NCBI RefSeq assembly: GCF_029761915.1
Contig: NZ_CP121695.1
Span: 3,377,501 to 3,441,500, forward strand
Length of the DNA: 64,000 bases
Reading direction: 5' to 3'
Origin: Bradyrhizobium sp. CB1650
Lineage (GTDB): Bacteria; Pseudomonadota; Alphaproteobacteria; Rhizobiales; Xanthobacteraceae
Shown: positions 27,966-37,617 of the stretch, piece by piece
Position numbering within the stretch: the stretch's first letter is position 1
Layout of the letters: the number at the start of each line of letters is the position of its first letter
Translations under genes and position numbers: made by a program
Notes under the pieces: generated by a model
Seen by the model: only the letters and a program-made list of their open reading frames with translations
The model's database searches: none
Told to the model about the DNA's origin: nothing

Positions 27966-28136
27966 ATGGACAGCGACTATGATCCCGAGCGCGAAGCCGA
28001 AGCGGCGATGAAGCTGGCCGCGGCGACCGATGGATTGGAGCGGCAACGCTGGATCGGCCTCGCGATGGCATGGCAGGAAATCGCTCGCCTCCGGGAGCCC
28101 TCGACGTTGGGTGCCGACGCCGAAGAGGCGGCCTAG
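27966..28136 (+). CDS. Small acidic helical protein
   Basis: This 56-residue protein, MDSDYDPEREAEAAMKLAAA then ERQRWIGLAMAWQEIARLRE, is a helical peptide with a charged N-terminus. The start ATG at 27966 has no strong ribosome binding site. Protein character is good, and the gene converges with the next by one base. Function is unknown. Confidence 0.55.
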   Translation: MDSDYDPEREAEAAMKLAAATDGLERQRWIGLAMAWQEIARLREPSTLGADAEEAA

Positions 28137-28137
28137 T

Positions 28138-28407
28138 CTAGTCCGAATCCGGCGGACCGTCCGGGCAGGTGTCTCCGATCGAAGCCAGCACCTCCTGAAC
28201 CTCCGCAAGCGCATCATCCGAGGAGACTCCAACCGGCGGATCCCGGCGGGCGATGTCGAAGGCGCGCTCGCGGGCGTGCGGATCGGCGCGGTCCTGCATC
28301 CAGCCGTGCTCGTCGCATTCGCGAATGGCACCGGCTTCCTGCAGCACGGAGAGCGCCGAGGTGCGCAGCGTAGGTATCGCCGGCCGTCGTTCTTTCGTCA
28401 TCAGCAT
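28138..28407 (-). CDS. Small hypothetical protein
   Basis: This 89-residue protein contains RPAIPTLRTSALSVLQEAGA, IRECDEHGWMQDRADPHARE and GVSSDDALAEVQEVLASIGD, and ends CPDGPPDSD. GGAG eight bases before the ATG at 28407 supports the start. The central Cys-x-x-His-x-Trp cluster might bind metal. Related sequences are familiar as short conserved bradyrhizobial proteins of unknown role. Confidence 0.65.
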   Translation of the reverse strand: MLMTKERRPAIPTLRTSALSVLQEAGAIRECDEHGWMQDRADPHARERAFDIARRDPPVGVSSDDALAEVQEVLASIGDTCPDGPPDSD

Positions 28408-28619
28408 CGAGATCGCTCCTGCCAGGACGAAGCCTTCCGTCCTCCTGCTCGTTCCGGGCGGTTAGCACGGCGCAGGGATTCGCAATCGTTAGGGCTAGGG
28501 TTTGTCCACGTGTTTCGCAGCGCCCATGCAGCGCGCAAAGCCTCTCTTCAAATTGGCAAGTGCGCGGCGGTTCGTCTGAGCGCACCCCCCGGCTCCGGGG
28601 CCGGCCGGCTATCGTGGCT

Positions 28620-28847
28620 CTAGAGATCTGCCGGGATTATCGGCTCGTCGGGATAGGTGATTCCGCTCCTCTTTACTGGCCGGGCGCAGACTGTAATTGG
28701 AGCTGGTCCACATGGCTGTCCTTCGGTAAGCGACACTGCCGTTGGAGCTCGGCCCCGATATAACTTGGACGGCGGCTGGTTGTTCGCAAACAGATGGCGG
28801 GCCGCATCAACGTCGATCTGGTCCGAAGCCGGCGAAGTAGAGGCCAA
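28620..28847 (-). CDS. Possible small hypothetical protein
   Basis: This 75-residue frame reads SDQIDVDAARHLFANNQPPS, KLYRGRAPTAVSLTEGQPC and ITYPDEPIIPADL. Composition is balanced and contains little Arg/Ser bias, unlike chance frames, but there is no motif and the ribosome binding site is poor. Confidence 0.35.
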   Translation of the reverse strand: MASTSPASDQIDVDAARHLFANNQPPSKLYRGRAPTAVSLTEGQPCGPAPITVCARPVKRSGITYPDEPIIPADL

Positions 28848-28926
28848 GACTGGCTGGCGACCGCCGGCTCAAGGTCTCACACGCCGTGCCGCCAATGGCG
28901 CTGCCAAATCCTAAGGCCTCAAGCCG

Positions 28927-30111
28927 GTGCGCATTCCTGGACCAATCGCCTATATTCTCCTCTACGGCGCTTTGTACGCAGCCTTCGGTGTCGCATCTCC
29001 TTTCTGGCCAAAACTTTTTGAAACGAAAACCCTGGTCCCCCAGCAGATCGGATTGCTGCTGGCTGCTGCCATGCTAACGCGGCTCGTTTCTGGACCGCTG
29101 GTTGCGATTCTCGCTGATTTCTTAGGATCGTTGCGCCTCGTGCTCGCGACCTGTGCCGCCTCGGCCGCAGCCGCCGCCGTCGCATTGATATGGGCCGATA
29201 CGTTCCCATCCTTGCTTCTGATCGCATTGGTCCAGGCCGCTGTTCTTGCTCCCACGACGTCAATCGCCGATGCGTTGGCGGTCAACGTGTCGAAGCCCCG
29301 GATAGCGGAAAGAACGTTTGAGTACGGCTGGATAAGAGGATCCGCGTCGGCGGCTTTTATTCTGGGAACGCTAAGCGTTGGGCAGCTCATTAGCCCCACC
29401 GATTTCTCTTCGGTCATCTGGATGAATGCCGGCCTGCTTATCGCGGCGGCCGGCGCCACGGCATTGATCCCTGATGAGGCCAGTCGAACCGCGCGGCAGC
29501 ATGCGCTATCTTTTGGCATGTTTCGGGTCGGCGCAGTACTTGCTATCCCGCGGTTTCGACTCGTGATCTGTATCTCAGCTTTGATCTACGGCAGCCACGC
29601 AATGCACGATGCATTTGCCGTCATTCGGTGGACCGATGTTGGCATGAGCCCCTCCGCGATCAGCTTCCTGTGGGCAGAAGCTGTGATTGCGGAAGTGCTT
29701 GTTTTTTGGCTGCTCGGCCCGGCATTCCTTGGTCGGTTTGGCGCCCGCGGTGCAGCTGTTTTGGCTGCCTTGGCCGGAGTCGTGCGGTGGTCTATCGCCG
29801 GCGTGACGACTTCCTTGCTGGTGCTTGCGTTGATACAGCCACTACATGGACTGACCTTCGCTTTGCTTCATCTCGCGTGCATGCGCATAATGGGCAATCT
29901 GATCCCGAGGAACGTCGCCGCATCCGCGCAAGCCTTGTACGTGTTTGGTTCAGGCTTGGTGACTGCGACGCTGACTTTCCTATCCGGCGCTCTGTACGCT
30001 TCATATGCCGGAGCTGCATTCTTTCCGATGGCGGCTCTCTGCGCCCTAGCACTCCCGTTGGCCTGGGTTGGCTTAGCAGAAACAAATGAGCGCTCTACCG
30101 CGGCGCTCTAA
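28927..30111 (+). CDS. MFS transporter (phenylpropionate-permease-like)
   Basis: This 394-residue inner-membrane protein has twelve hydrophobic segments. The first lies around IAYILLYGALYAAFGVASPF and the signature loop between spans 2 and 3 is VSGPLVAILADFLGSLR. This is the pattern of the MFS_1-like/3-phenylpropionate transporter group (about 380-400 residues). The start is GTG at 28927 with a weak ribosome binding site. No catabolic genes lie next to it, so the substrate, and even the direction of transport, are open. Confidence 0.85.
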   Translation: MRIPGPIAYILLYGALYAAFGVASPFWPKLFETKTLVPQQIGLLLAAAMLTRLVSGPLVAILADFLGSLRLVLATCAASAAAAAVALIWADTFPSLLLIALVQAAVLAPTTSIADALAVNVSKPRIAERTFEYGWIRGSASAAFILGTLSVGQLISPTDFSSVIWMNAGLLIAAAGATALIPDEASRTARQHALSFGMFRVGAVLAIPRFRLVICISALIYGSHAMHDAFAVIRWTDVGMSPSAISFLWAEAVIAEVLVFWLLGPAFLGRFGARGAAVLAALAGVVRWSIAGVTTSLLVLALIQPLHGLTFALLHLACMRIMGNLIPRNVAASAQALYVFGSGLVTATLTFLSGALYASYAGAAFFPMAALCALALPLAWVGLAETNERSTAAL

Positions 30112-30330
30112 TAGAAACTTTGCCTGCTGCAGCGACGCCAGGTTCGCTCGGATCGCCGCTGTTCTCAACGGCGTCATGCCGATCCAGCCCGGCTTGAGGT
30201 CGAGCCCGACCGCCCGCGTGAGCGGTCTGCGCGCCGGGCGCTTGCGCTCGGGGTTCTCCGACAGGTCTTTCGGATCGAGTGTGACGTGAAGCCTGGTGTC
30301 GTCAATCCGGAAGGTGAGATTGATTTTCAT
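30073..30330 (-). CDS. Possible small hypothetical protein
   Basis: From the ATG at 30330 the frame reads MKINLTFRIDDTRLHVTLDP and KDLSENPERKRPARRPLTRA, then PGWIGMTPLRTAAIRANLAS, ending after 85 residues. It has beta-strand character at the start and helix at the end. It overlaps the convergent MFS gene by 39 bases. The DNA just upstream is a partial copy of DNA at 30962-31089, so the 5' region has been rearranged. It may be a fragment of a longer protein. Confidence 0.35.
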   Translation of the reverse strand: MKINLTFRIDDTRLHVTLDPKDLSENPERKRPARRPLTRAVGLDLKPGWIGMTPLRTAAIRANLASLQQAKFLLERRGRALICFC

Positions 30331-31403
30331 GGCTGTGGCGAGTTCGGCGGCCTGGCGCAGCACAACCGACCTGTCCCTTGACCCGACCGCCCTGGAGCAT
30401 GGTGAAGGTGCAGCTTCGCCCCTTTCGCTAAGCCGGAAGTGGCGGTTGCCCGCGTACTACTTGTCGCCGCGGATGGTCATCGACCGCAGCCGGGCACGCT
30501 TCCAATTCCCTCGGTCCGATCCGCCCCCTCTGCCGCCGTTCCAGGTTTTTACGGCCACCGATCACCATGCGCCCGTCCAGCACCCGCTTGCCCAGATCCA
30601 CCCCTTCCAGAGTCGCGCAATGCAGCGCCCATGCGTCGAGCACGCCGCCCGGCGAAGCGCGACTTGATGAGGTCCCTCAGCGGTTTGCATTAAGGGTCTG
30701 TCGGATGCGTCGGCGGCATTGGTATAAAGTCCGGACTGCGCCGAGTAGACGCGGCGGCAGTCCTCCAGACATGCTTGATCCTCGACAGAGCAGCGGAATG
30801 GCAGCGAGACGGTCTGCATCCCCCAGACCGGAGCGAAAAGAGTCAACACAGCCGCATCATGTGACCGCCAAGGGTTCGATTACCGGACCGGGCGGTCTTT
30901 TGCGGATCGTCGGCATCAATCGCCGGCTTCCACGAAATTCCGGATAGCCTATCTTCCGGGCAGTTCGGCGGCCTGTCGCAGCACCTCGACCGCATTGCCG
31001 GTCCTCGGGTAGCTGGAGCGTCACGCTGCTCCGGCCATGGACTGTATCTTGACCAATCGGCCTGGAGCACGGTGAAGGTGCAGCTCTGTCAGCGAAGGCT
31101 AAGTCCATCGCCTGTTTGTGCCGAGCGCTGGACGCATCGCTTCTCGCCACGGTAGCGCCGATTTCTTCACCTGATGCTGACCGCCGAAGAGGGGCCGCCG
31201 GGCATGTCGCACAGCTCCAAGCCGCGACGATCGCGAATCCCGCCGCCACCTACTGACTGGCGACCTGAGCCGTGTCTGGCCGCCGCGTTGTGCGGGATCC
31301 TCTTTCGCAAATATGGGTAAATACGGGTGATGTGTGAGGAAACTTTTGCGAGCGGGTGCGTTCGTTGTCGTACAAAGTGCGCGCTACGATGGGGAGGATT
31401 GCC
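30331..31403. other. Gene-poor region with decayed, partly duplicated DNA
   Basis: No intact gene is supported across this kilobase. Two segments share sequence: AGTTCGGCGGCCTG and GGAGCATGGTGAAGGTGCAG around 30341-30419 match AGTTCGGCGGCCTG and GGAGCACGGTGAAGGTGCAG around 30962-31089, the second copy having about 50 extra bases between. On the minus strand both copies give VLRQAAEL, which suggests remnants of one gene family. Confidence 0.45.
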
Positions 31404-31682
31404 ATGCGAACCACAATCGTTGCGATGCTTATCGCTGTTGGAATTACGTTCGCCTTGCCGGCGCTGGCGCAGCAGCAGACGGCACCGAACCCGAAGGTGC
31501 AGGAGGAGGCGGACAAGGGCATCAAGACCCGCCAGTCCGGCGAGTCAGGCTATGTCGGCGAGCAGGAAAAGCCAGGTGCTTCTGCTCATCCCCCTGGAAA
31601 GACTGACACGGCTCCGCCGACAACCGGCTCAACCAGTGGCACCTCCACGGGGGCGCCAGGTAGCGGCGAAAAACAGCGGTGA
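31404..31682 (+). CDS. Small exported Pro/Gly/Thr-rich protein
   Basis: This 92-residue protein has a signal peptide MRTTIVAMLIAVGITFALPA (cleavage after ALA near residue 24). The mature part is polar and unstructured, with KVQEEADKGIKTRQSGESGY and a tail PPTTGSTSGTSTGAPGSGEK. GGGGAGGATTGCC precedes the ATG. It is of the same type as the products at 22160-22456 and 32964-33224. Confidence 0.75.
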   Translation: MRTTIVAMLIAVGITFALPALAQQQTAPNPKVQEEADKGIKTRQSGESGYVGEQEKPGASAHPPGKTDTAPPTTGSTSGTSTGAPGSGEKQR

Positions 31683-31739
31683 GCTGAGCCTCGCCTGGGC
31701 GCGCGACCGCGCGCCTGGCGTGTCGTCCAGCTACCGGAC

Positions 31740-32630
31740 GATTTGTTCCAGCTGCATCCAACCAATCGCGGCGTCGGTCTTGCGGGATCCCAAGCCTGCA
31801 ATTCGCCAATGTGTGTGGCGCCGGGACGGAGCGTCAGTCCGATGTCCTCTGGCTTGGTGCCGAGCCATAATTCGCCGGGCTTCAGCGCAACCTTCTCGCC
31901 GGTGAAGCCGCCGCAGGTGTTCTCGTTGGCCGGCACGTAGACATATTTTGTCCTTTGGCTGTAGGCCGCCGACGGCCAGTCCTTGCCGCCCCACAGTGAC
32001 GGGCAGAACTCGACCCGCTTGCCGACCACCGGTTTGTGCGCTGGGTCGACAATCTTACCGGACTCCGGCTCAATGCCCTTCCAGACGTCGGTATGAACAT
32101 AGGGCCAGCCGGCTACGTAGCTGATCTTGTTCGGCTTACGCTCCAAGATCCAGAAGATCGCGTTGCGCCCCGGATGAACCAGGCTCTTGACCGTGCGGCC
32201 ATCTCTTTGCAGGTCGACAAGTATCGGTGCCTCTACTTCGTCCCAGTCCCAGGAGTCGTTCTGATGGTACTGGAAATGTGTCTTGATCTTACCGGTATCG
32301 GGATCGAGGCCGAGCACGGAGCTCGTATAGAGATTGTCACCCGGGTGTGCGTCCCCCGGCCATGGCGCGACATTACCAATGCCCCAGTAGATAGTCTTGG
32401 TGTCCTTGTCGTAATTGCCGGTCATCCAAGCCGATCCGCCGCCGTTCTTCCAGTCGTCGCCCGTCCACGTTTCGCTGCCGGGTTCACCCGGCGCTGGAAT
32501 GGTGAAGGTGCGCCACAGCTCCTTGCCGCTATCCGCGTCAAAGGCCACGACGTAACCACGGACGCCGAGCTCACCGCCAGAGCCGCCGACGATGACTTTA
32601 CCGTCGATGACGAGAGGCGTACTCGCGACC
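31740..32630 (-). pseudogene. PQQ-dependent alcohol dehydrogenase, inverted middle fragment
   Basis: The frame encodes the middle of a quinoprotein dehydrogenase propeller: TPLVIDGKVIVGGSGGELGV, ELWRTFTIPAPGEPGSETW, DWKNGGGSAWMTGNYD, GIGNVAPWPGDAHPGDNLYT, HFQYHQNDSWDWDEVEAPIL (the WDxD-type tryptophan-docking block) and FCPSLWGGKDWPSAAYS. Both the N-terminal blades and the C-terminal end are missing on this strand. The C-terminal end is found on the opposite strand, starting at the same junction (32616-32630). The intact enzyme would be periplasmic, about 600-700 residues, oxidising alcohols. This piece cannot function. Confidence 0.88.
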
Positions 32631-32906
32631 GCCGGCGATCTCGTCTTTGTCGGTGGGACCAACGATCGCAACTTCCGCGCTTTCGATGCGAAGAGCGGCG
32701 AACTCTTGTGGGAGTTGAAGACCAACTCGGGCATCATGGGCATGCCAGTGTCCTATGAGGTGGACGGCACGCAGTATATCGCAATCCAGTCCGGCTGGGG
32801 CGTCGACGCGCAACGCATCCAGGATGCGCTCGTCACCCAGAACGTCGGGGTGGAAAACAACGTGCCGCAAGGCGGCGTGGTCTGGGTATTCGCTGTGCAG
32901 AAATAG
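32616..32906 (+). pseudogene. PQQ-dependent alcohol dehydrogenase, C-terminal fragment
   Basis: It reads GVLATAGDLVFVGGTNDRNF, RAFDAKSGELLWELKTNSGI, MGMPVSYEVDGTQYIAIQSG, WGVDAQRIQDALVTQNVGVE and ends VPQGGVVWVFAVQK. This is the normal closing blade of the same enzyme whose middle lies inverted at 31740-32630. The two fragments point away from each other from a shared breakpoint. There is no start codon of its own, and upstream codons are antisense to the other fragment. Confidence 0.87.
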
Positions 32907-32963
32907 CCGCGCAAAGCCGCGAGGCGAGAAGCGGCGGACTAAAAAGGTCCGCCGCTTCCATGT

Positions 32964-33224
32964 CTATTTGCCCTTGGTCTCAACCTTGGCTTTCTCGTCC
33001 TCGTTCATCTTCTTCACCATCGGATCGCGGCTGGTCTCGCCGGTGGTCTGGGTCGTGGTAGCAGGCGGAGCGTTGCTGGGCACGGAGGTTTGACCGGAAG
33101 GATTCGCTTCCGGCCGAGTGGCGGTGGCAGGCGGCGGGTTTGTCTGCGCGCTCGCGGCCTGTGCATTCAGAAGAAGAGCGCCCGACAATAGCGATGCCGC
33201 AAGTGCCGCTGAGGTGGGTTTCAT
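32964..33224 (-). CDS. Small exported Pro/Thr-rich protein
   Basis: This 86-residue protein has a signal peptide [20 protein letters not shown] with cleavage after ASA near residue 26. An unstructured mature part follows: [20 protein letters not shown] and a charged C-terminus [29 protein letters not shown] precedes the ATG. It lies downstream of iorAB-like genes on the same strand, 63 bases after the large subunit, so it may belong to that transcript. Confidence 0.72.
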   Translation of the reverse strand: MKPTSAALAASLLSGALLLNAQAASAQTNPPPATATRPEANPSGQTSVPSNAPPATTTQTTGETSRDPMVKKMNEDEKAKVETKGK

Positions 33225-33287
33225 TGATCCGTCTCCTGTTCAATTTGTGTTCGGAACGACGAAACGGCCGCACACAGGCGTACCGTC

Positions 33288-35603
33288 TCACGTCTCCAGC
33301 TGCTTGCCGATCGGCAGCGCCCGAATGCGTTTCCCTGTTGCGGCGAAGATTGCGTTGATCAGGGCCGGCGCAAAGGGCGGAACGCCGGGCTCGCCGACGC
33401 CGCTGGGGGGCGCGTCGGGACCCGGCGGCACGATGTGGACGTTCGTCACCGCCGGAGACTCGTCGATTCGGATCACCGGGAAGTCATCGAAGTTCTTCTG
33501 CTGAACCTTGCCGTCCTTGAAGGTGATCTCGCCATATTTGGCGAGGCTGAGGCCCATGATCGCAGCACCCTCGATCTGGGATTGGATGCGCTCGGGATTG
33601 ACGTAGGTGCCGCAATCGATCGCCGTGTCGACCCGTGGCACCGTCAGCTTGCCCTTGTCGTCGACGGCGACCTCGACGATGGTGGCGATGTAGCTGACGA
33701 AGCTGCGATGCGCGGCGATGCCGAGTCCGTGGCCCTTCGGCACCTGACGGCCCCATTCGCCGTTCTCGGCGACCAGCTCGACCACTCTACGCAGCCGTGC
33801 GGTGTCGATCGGGTAGCTGTCATAGGGCTCGCCGTAGTTCCAGAGGTCCTTCACCGAGTCGAGCTTGAGGATGCGGGGCGAGCCGATCAGCTCGAGCAGC
33901 ATCTCCTTCTGGTCGCGGCCGGTCGCATGCGCGATCTCGCCGACCATCGACTGCACCGCGAAAGCACGCGGGATGTTCGACACCGATCGGAACCAGCCGA
34001 TGCGGGTATGCGCGGCCGCCTCCGGATTTTCGCAGGAGATGTTGGCGATCTCGAAAGGCATGTCGACGAGCCCCATGCCGAGCTCGAACGGCGCCTGATG
34101 CACCGTTCCGGCGGCAAACGTCGAGGCGATGCTGGGCGCCACGCTACGGTGACGCCAAGCGGTCACCTTGCCGTTCTTGTCGAGCCCAGCCTCGATCCGT
34201 TCTACGGACACGGTATGCAGGAAGCCGTTATGGATATCATCCTCCCGCGTCCATTGCACCTTGACCGGCGCGCCGAGCTCCTTCGAGAGCAACGCGGCCT
34301 CGAGGGCAAAGTCGCATTTCGATTTGCGCCCGAAGCCGCCGCCGAGCAGCGTGACGTTGACGGTGACGTTCTCCTGGGGGATGTCCAGTGTCTTGGCCAC
34401 GTCTTCACGTGTTCCACCGGCGCTTTGCACCGGCGCCCAGATCTCGGCCTTGTCGCCTTTGACGTCAGCGACCGCGACTGGTGGCTCCATGGCGACGTGA
34501 GCAAGGTGCGGCAGAAAGTACTCGCCCACAATCACCTTGTCGGCCCCCTTCAGCGCGGCTTCCACATCGCCTTCCTTGCGCACCACGAGGCCCGGCTTGC
34601 GCGCGGCCTCTTCGAGCTCCTTGCGATAGGCGCTCGACTCGTATTTGCCGTTCGGTCCGTCCTCCCAGACGATCTTCAGCGCATCGCGCCCTTTGATCGC
34701 TGCCCCCGTGTTCCGGGCGATCACGGCCACGCCGCCGAGCGGCTGGAATTTGGACGGCCACGGCCACCCCTTGACCTCCATGACCTTCTCGACGCCCGAG
34801 ACCTTCATGGCATCGGACCCGTCAAACGAGACGAGCTTGCCGCCTGTCACCGGCGGGCGGGCGATCACGGCATATTTCATGCCGGGCAGCCGCACGTCGG
34901 CACCGTAGCGTGCGGCGCCGGTGGTAATGTCGTGCAGGTCGACGATGCCGATCTGGCCTTTGCCGAGATAGCGGAAATCCTTTGGATCCTTCAGCTTCAA
35001 GCCTTCGACGCTCGGCACTGATTGCTGGGCGGCATCGGCGGCCAGCTCGCCAAAGCCAAGCTTGCGCCCGCTTGCGCCATGGACAACCTCGTGGTTGGAG
35101 GCCTTCACCTCGGTAGCGGGCACGCCCCAGCGCTTTGCCGCGGCCTGCTCGAGCATCGTGCGCGCGGACGCACCGATCTGGCGCATGGGCATCAGATAAT
35201 GCCGCGTGCTGCGCGAGCCGTCGGTGTCCTGGTTGCCGTACTTGACCTCATCACCATGCGCCTGCTGGACGCGCACCCGCTTCCAGTCGGCTTCCATTTC
35301 TTCGGCGACGATCATGGGCAGGCTGGTCCGCACGCCGGTGCCCATCTCCGCGCGGTGCGCGAGGACTGTCACGATGCCATCTGGCGCGATCGACACGAAC
35401 ACGCGCGGATCAACAACGGTGCCGTGTGGCATTTGACCGGCGCCGGTTTCGTAAGCTAGGGCCGGGCGCATCATCACGGGAGCCGCGAGCACGAAACCGC
35501 CGGCGAGGCCAAGCCCCTTGAGAATGCTGCGGCGCGAAACATTCTCGATCTTGATGTGCTTCTCAAAGCCGCGAAGCTTGCTGGGATTGGTGAGGATGTT
35601 CAT
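33288..35603 (-). CDS. Molybdopterin-binding large subunit of an IorAB-type aldehyde/heteroaromatic oxidoreductase
   Basis: This is the 771-residue catalytic subunit of the xanthine-dehydrogenase superfamily, isoquinoline-1-oxidoreductase beta type. A twin-arginine signal near the N-terminus ([20 protein letters not shown]) shows folded export to the periplasm. Molybdenum-cofactor motifs are present: [34 protein letters not shown], and near the end [19 protein letters not shown], which holds the active-site Glu of the family. The ATG at 35603 lies one base after the small-subunit stop. Enzymes of this type oxidise aldehydes or N-heterocycles and hand electrons to cytochromes. The neighbouring quinoprotein dehydrogenase remnant suggests a former alcohol-to-acid route in the periplasm. 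Confidence 0.9.
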   Translation of the reverse strand: MNILTNPSKLRGFEKHIKIENVSRRSILKGLGLAGGFVLAAPVMMRPALAYETGAGQMPHGTVVDPRVFVSIAPDGIVTVLAHRAEMGTGVRTSLPMIVAEEMEADWKRVRVQQAHGDEVKYGNQDTDGSRSTRHYLMPMRQIGASARTMLEQAAAKRWGVPATEVKASNHEVVHGASGRKLGFGELAADAAQQSVPSVEGLKLKDPKDFRYLGKGQIGIVDLHDITTGAARYGADVRLPGMKYAVIARPPVTGGKLVSFDGSDAMKVSGVEKVMEVKGWPWPSKFQPLGGVAVIARNTGAAIKGRDALKIVWEDGPNGKYESSAYRKELEEAARKPGLVVRKEGDVEAALKGADKVIVGEYFLPHLAHVAMEPPVAVADVKGDKAEIWAPVQSAGGTREDVAKTLDIPQENVTVNVTLLGGGFGRKSKCDFALEAALLSKELGAPVKVQWTREDDIHNGFLHTVSVERIEAGLDKNGKVTAWRHRSVAPSIASTFAAGTVHQAPFELGMGLVDMPFEIANISCENPEAAAHTRIGWFRSVSNIPRAFAVQSMVGEIAHATGRDQKEMLLELIGSPRILKLDSVKDLWNYGEPYDSYPIDTARLRRVVELVAENGEWGRQVPKGHGLGIAAHRSFVSYIATIVEVAVDDKGKLTVPRVDTAIDCGTYVNPERIQSQIEGAAIMGLSLAKYGEITFKDGKVQQKNFDDFPVIRIDESPAVTNVHIVPPGPDAPPSGVGEPGVPPFAPALINAIFAATGKRIRALPIGKQLET

Positions 35604-35604
35604 G

Positions 35605-36057
35605 TCATACTCCCGTCGACGCGAGATGGATGGCGTTTTCGATGCGCTGATAGCAGCCGCACCGACAGATATTCCCGGACAGGGATTCGCGAATTTGGTC
35701 ATGCGACGGCTTGGGATTCTCAATCAACAGCGCCGCAGCCTGCATGATTTGACCGGTCTGGCAGAAGCCGCATTGTGGGACGTTAAGCTGCCGCCACGCC
35801 TTTTGAACGGGGTGATCGCCGGTTGGGTGAAGGCCTTCGATGGTGATGACCTCGCGGTCCCTGACGTCGGACACCGAGGTGACGCAGGCGCGCGCCGCCT
35901 GCTTATCGACGAGCACCGTGCATGAGCCGCAGAGGGCCTGGCCACAGCCGAACTTGGTGCCCGTCAGTCCGATCTCGTCACGGATGAACCAGAGTAGCGG
36001 CAGATCGGGATCGCCATCCCAGTTCTGTTCTTGGCCATTAATCTTCAGCTTGATCAT
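35605..36057 (-). CDS. [2Fe-2S] small subunit of the IorAB-type oxidoreductase
   Basis: This 150-residue iron-sulfur subunit has no signal of its own and is probably exported with the Tat-targeted large subunit. The plant-type cluster cysteines are in GTKFGCGQALCGSCTVLVD and RAC, and the second cluster in QCGFCQTGQIM and NICRCGCYQRI. The start MIKLKINGQEQNWDGDPDLP is typical. It is the first gene of a two-gene operon with one base between stop and next start. It transfers electrons from the molybdenum site to an acceptor. Confidence 0.94.
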   Translation of the reverse strand: MIKLKINGQEQNWDGDPDLPLLWFIRDEIGLTGTKFGCGQALCGSCTVLVDKQAARACVTSVSDVRDREVITIEGLHPTGDHPVQKAWRQLNVPQCGFCQTGQIMQAAALLIENPKPSHDQIRESLSGNICRCGCYQRIENAIHLASTGV

Positions 36058-36510
36058 GATGATCTCTCCTGTTGGTACGGAACCGCCTGGAGCGTCTCAT
36101 CGAGATGAGCGGGAAGATCTTCCTGGGGGATCTCTTACGGTCAGCGCGAAACGACTGAGCTCGCTAAAGAACGGCGGACGGCACCGTGGAAGGCTGATTT
36201 GAATGTATGTGTCTGGCGTCCATCCTCCTGTATTGCTTTTGCTGTGTTCAAGGTATGGACGTTCATGAAGCTACCACAAAGCCGCAGGCCGTAGGGTTCA
36301 CAACGACTTGTTGGCTGTTGCATTTTCAGACCGTCGCGCCTGCGGGCTTTTTTGATCATGGTCAGGCACGAAGGGACGAGCTTCCACCTCAGGAACCGCT
36401 TCTTCGCGCTTAGCGGGAGCCCGGCACGATCAGGCCACCCGTAGGGTGCCGGAGAAAGAACGATGCTGACGTTCAGGCGCCAATGCTGTTGGAGGCCTAG
36501 CGGAAGCCTC
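36058..36510. other. Intergenic between divergent transcripts
   Basis: It holds the upstream regions of the oxidoreductase operon (minus strand) and the glycosyltransferase gene (plus strand). No protein-like frame is convincing. ACAGGAGAG ahead of 36057 is the ribosome site of the small subunit. Confidence 0.4.
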
Positions 36511-37581
36511 ATGCGTATCGCCCAGCTGGCTCCTTTGGCCGAGAGCGTTCCTCCAAAGCTTTACGGCGGCACGGAACGGGTGGTCGCCTGGCTGGTGGAT
36601 GAGCTCGTTGAACTGGGACATGACGTCACCCTCTTTGCGAGCGGGGATTCCCGGACGCGCGCCGAGCTTCACGCGGTGTGGCCTCGCGCGCTGCGCCTCG
36701 GACGAAAGGGTGTCGACCCGAACGCCGCCTGTAGTCTCCTCCTGGAAGCAGTTGCGAGACGGACAGCCGACTTCGACGTGATCCATTCCCACATCGACTG
36801 GCTGCCCCTTCCGCTGCTGAGCCGACTGGGCGTCCCGTTTCTCACGACCATGCACGGGCGGCTCGATCTGCCGGGACTACCTAGCGTGGTTCGCCAATTT
36901 CCGGACGCCAGCTTCGTCTCGATTTCCGACCACCAACGCCTGCCCCTTCCGGACGCGCATTGGCGCCGCACGATCCAGCACGGGTTGCCCGTCGACCTGT
37001 TCCGGCCGTCGTACGAGCCAGGATCATACCTGGCGTTTCTCGGGCGGCTCACGGCGGAGAAAGGTCCGGAAGACGCTATTCGCATCGCTCGCGCAGCCGG
37101 AAAGCCGCTGCGCATCGCTGCGAAGATCCCGCGAGCCGGGACCGCCTACTTCAAGAAGCGCCTCGAGCCTCACGTCAACGGCGAGAAAGTGCAACTCGTC
37201 GGCGAGGTCGACGACGGGAGGAAGCAGCCGTTCCTCGCAGAAGCCGCCGCCCTGCTGTTTCCGATCGATTGGCCGGAGCCGTTCCGGCTGGTCATGATCG
37301 AGGCGATGGCGTGCGGGACGCCCGTGATCGCCTATCGGTCGGGTTCAGTGCCCGAGGTGGTCGACGACGGCCTAACCGGTCTCATCGTCGACAGCGAGGA
37401 GGAGGCGGTCAGCGCAGCGAGCGAAGTGGCTCGACTGGACAGAAGGAAGGTGCGCGCGCGGTTCGAGCAGCGCTTCTCCGCGCACCGGATGGCACGAGAA
37501 TACGAAAGTCAGTACCGGAAGCTGATCGCCGCTGTCGGCGGGGCCGAGCGCGAGCGTGATCTGCAACCGTCGGCGACGTGA
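36511..37581 (+). CDS. Glycosyltransferase family 4
   Basis: This 356-residue retaining GT-B glycosyltransferase has an N-terminal acceptor domain starting RIAQLAPLAESVPPKLYGGT with the glycine-rich loop YGGTERVV, then IHSHIDWLPLPLL and LTTMHGRLDLP. The C-terminal nucleotide-sugar domain has YLAFLGRLTAEKGPEDAIRI and the acidic donor-binding block LVMIEAMACGTPVIAYRSGS with the ExxxxxxxE pattern, followed by VPEVVDDGLTG. Proteins of this size and motif set act on trehalose, sucrose or cell-surface sugars. The acceptor is not deducible. The ATG at 36511 was chosen because the fold starts there. It is a single gene with its own terminator. Confidence 0.9.
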   Translation: MRIAQLAPLAESVPPKLYGGTERVVAWLVDELVELGHDVTLFASGDSRTRAELHAVWPRALRLGRKGVDPNAACSLLLEAVARRTADFDVIHSHIDWLPLPLLSRLGVPFLTTMHGRLDLPGLPSVVRQFPDASFVSISDHQRLPLPDAHWRRTIQHGLPVDLFRPSYEPGSYLAFLGRLTAEKGPEDAIRIARAAGKPLRIAAKIPRAGTAYFKKRLEPHVNGEKVQLVGEVDDGRKQPFLAEAAALLFPIDWPEPFRLVMIEAMACGTPVIAYRSGSVPEVVDDGLTGLIVDSEEEAVSAASEVARLDRRKVRARFEQRFSAHRMAREYESQYRKLIAAVGGAERERDLQPSAT

Positions 37582-37617
37582 AGGGATTCGGGGAGATGTC
37601 GGCACGGCAAATAGGAT

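Noticed and set aside
33435..35021. A 528-codon open frame opposite the molybdopterin subunit gene
   Set aside because: It is antisense to a clear IorB-type protein and has the His/Leu/Asp composition of a shadow frame.
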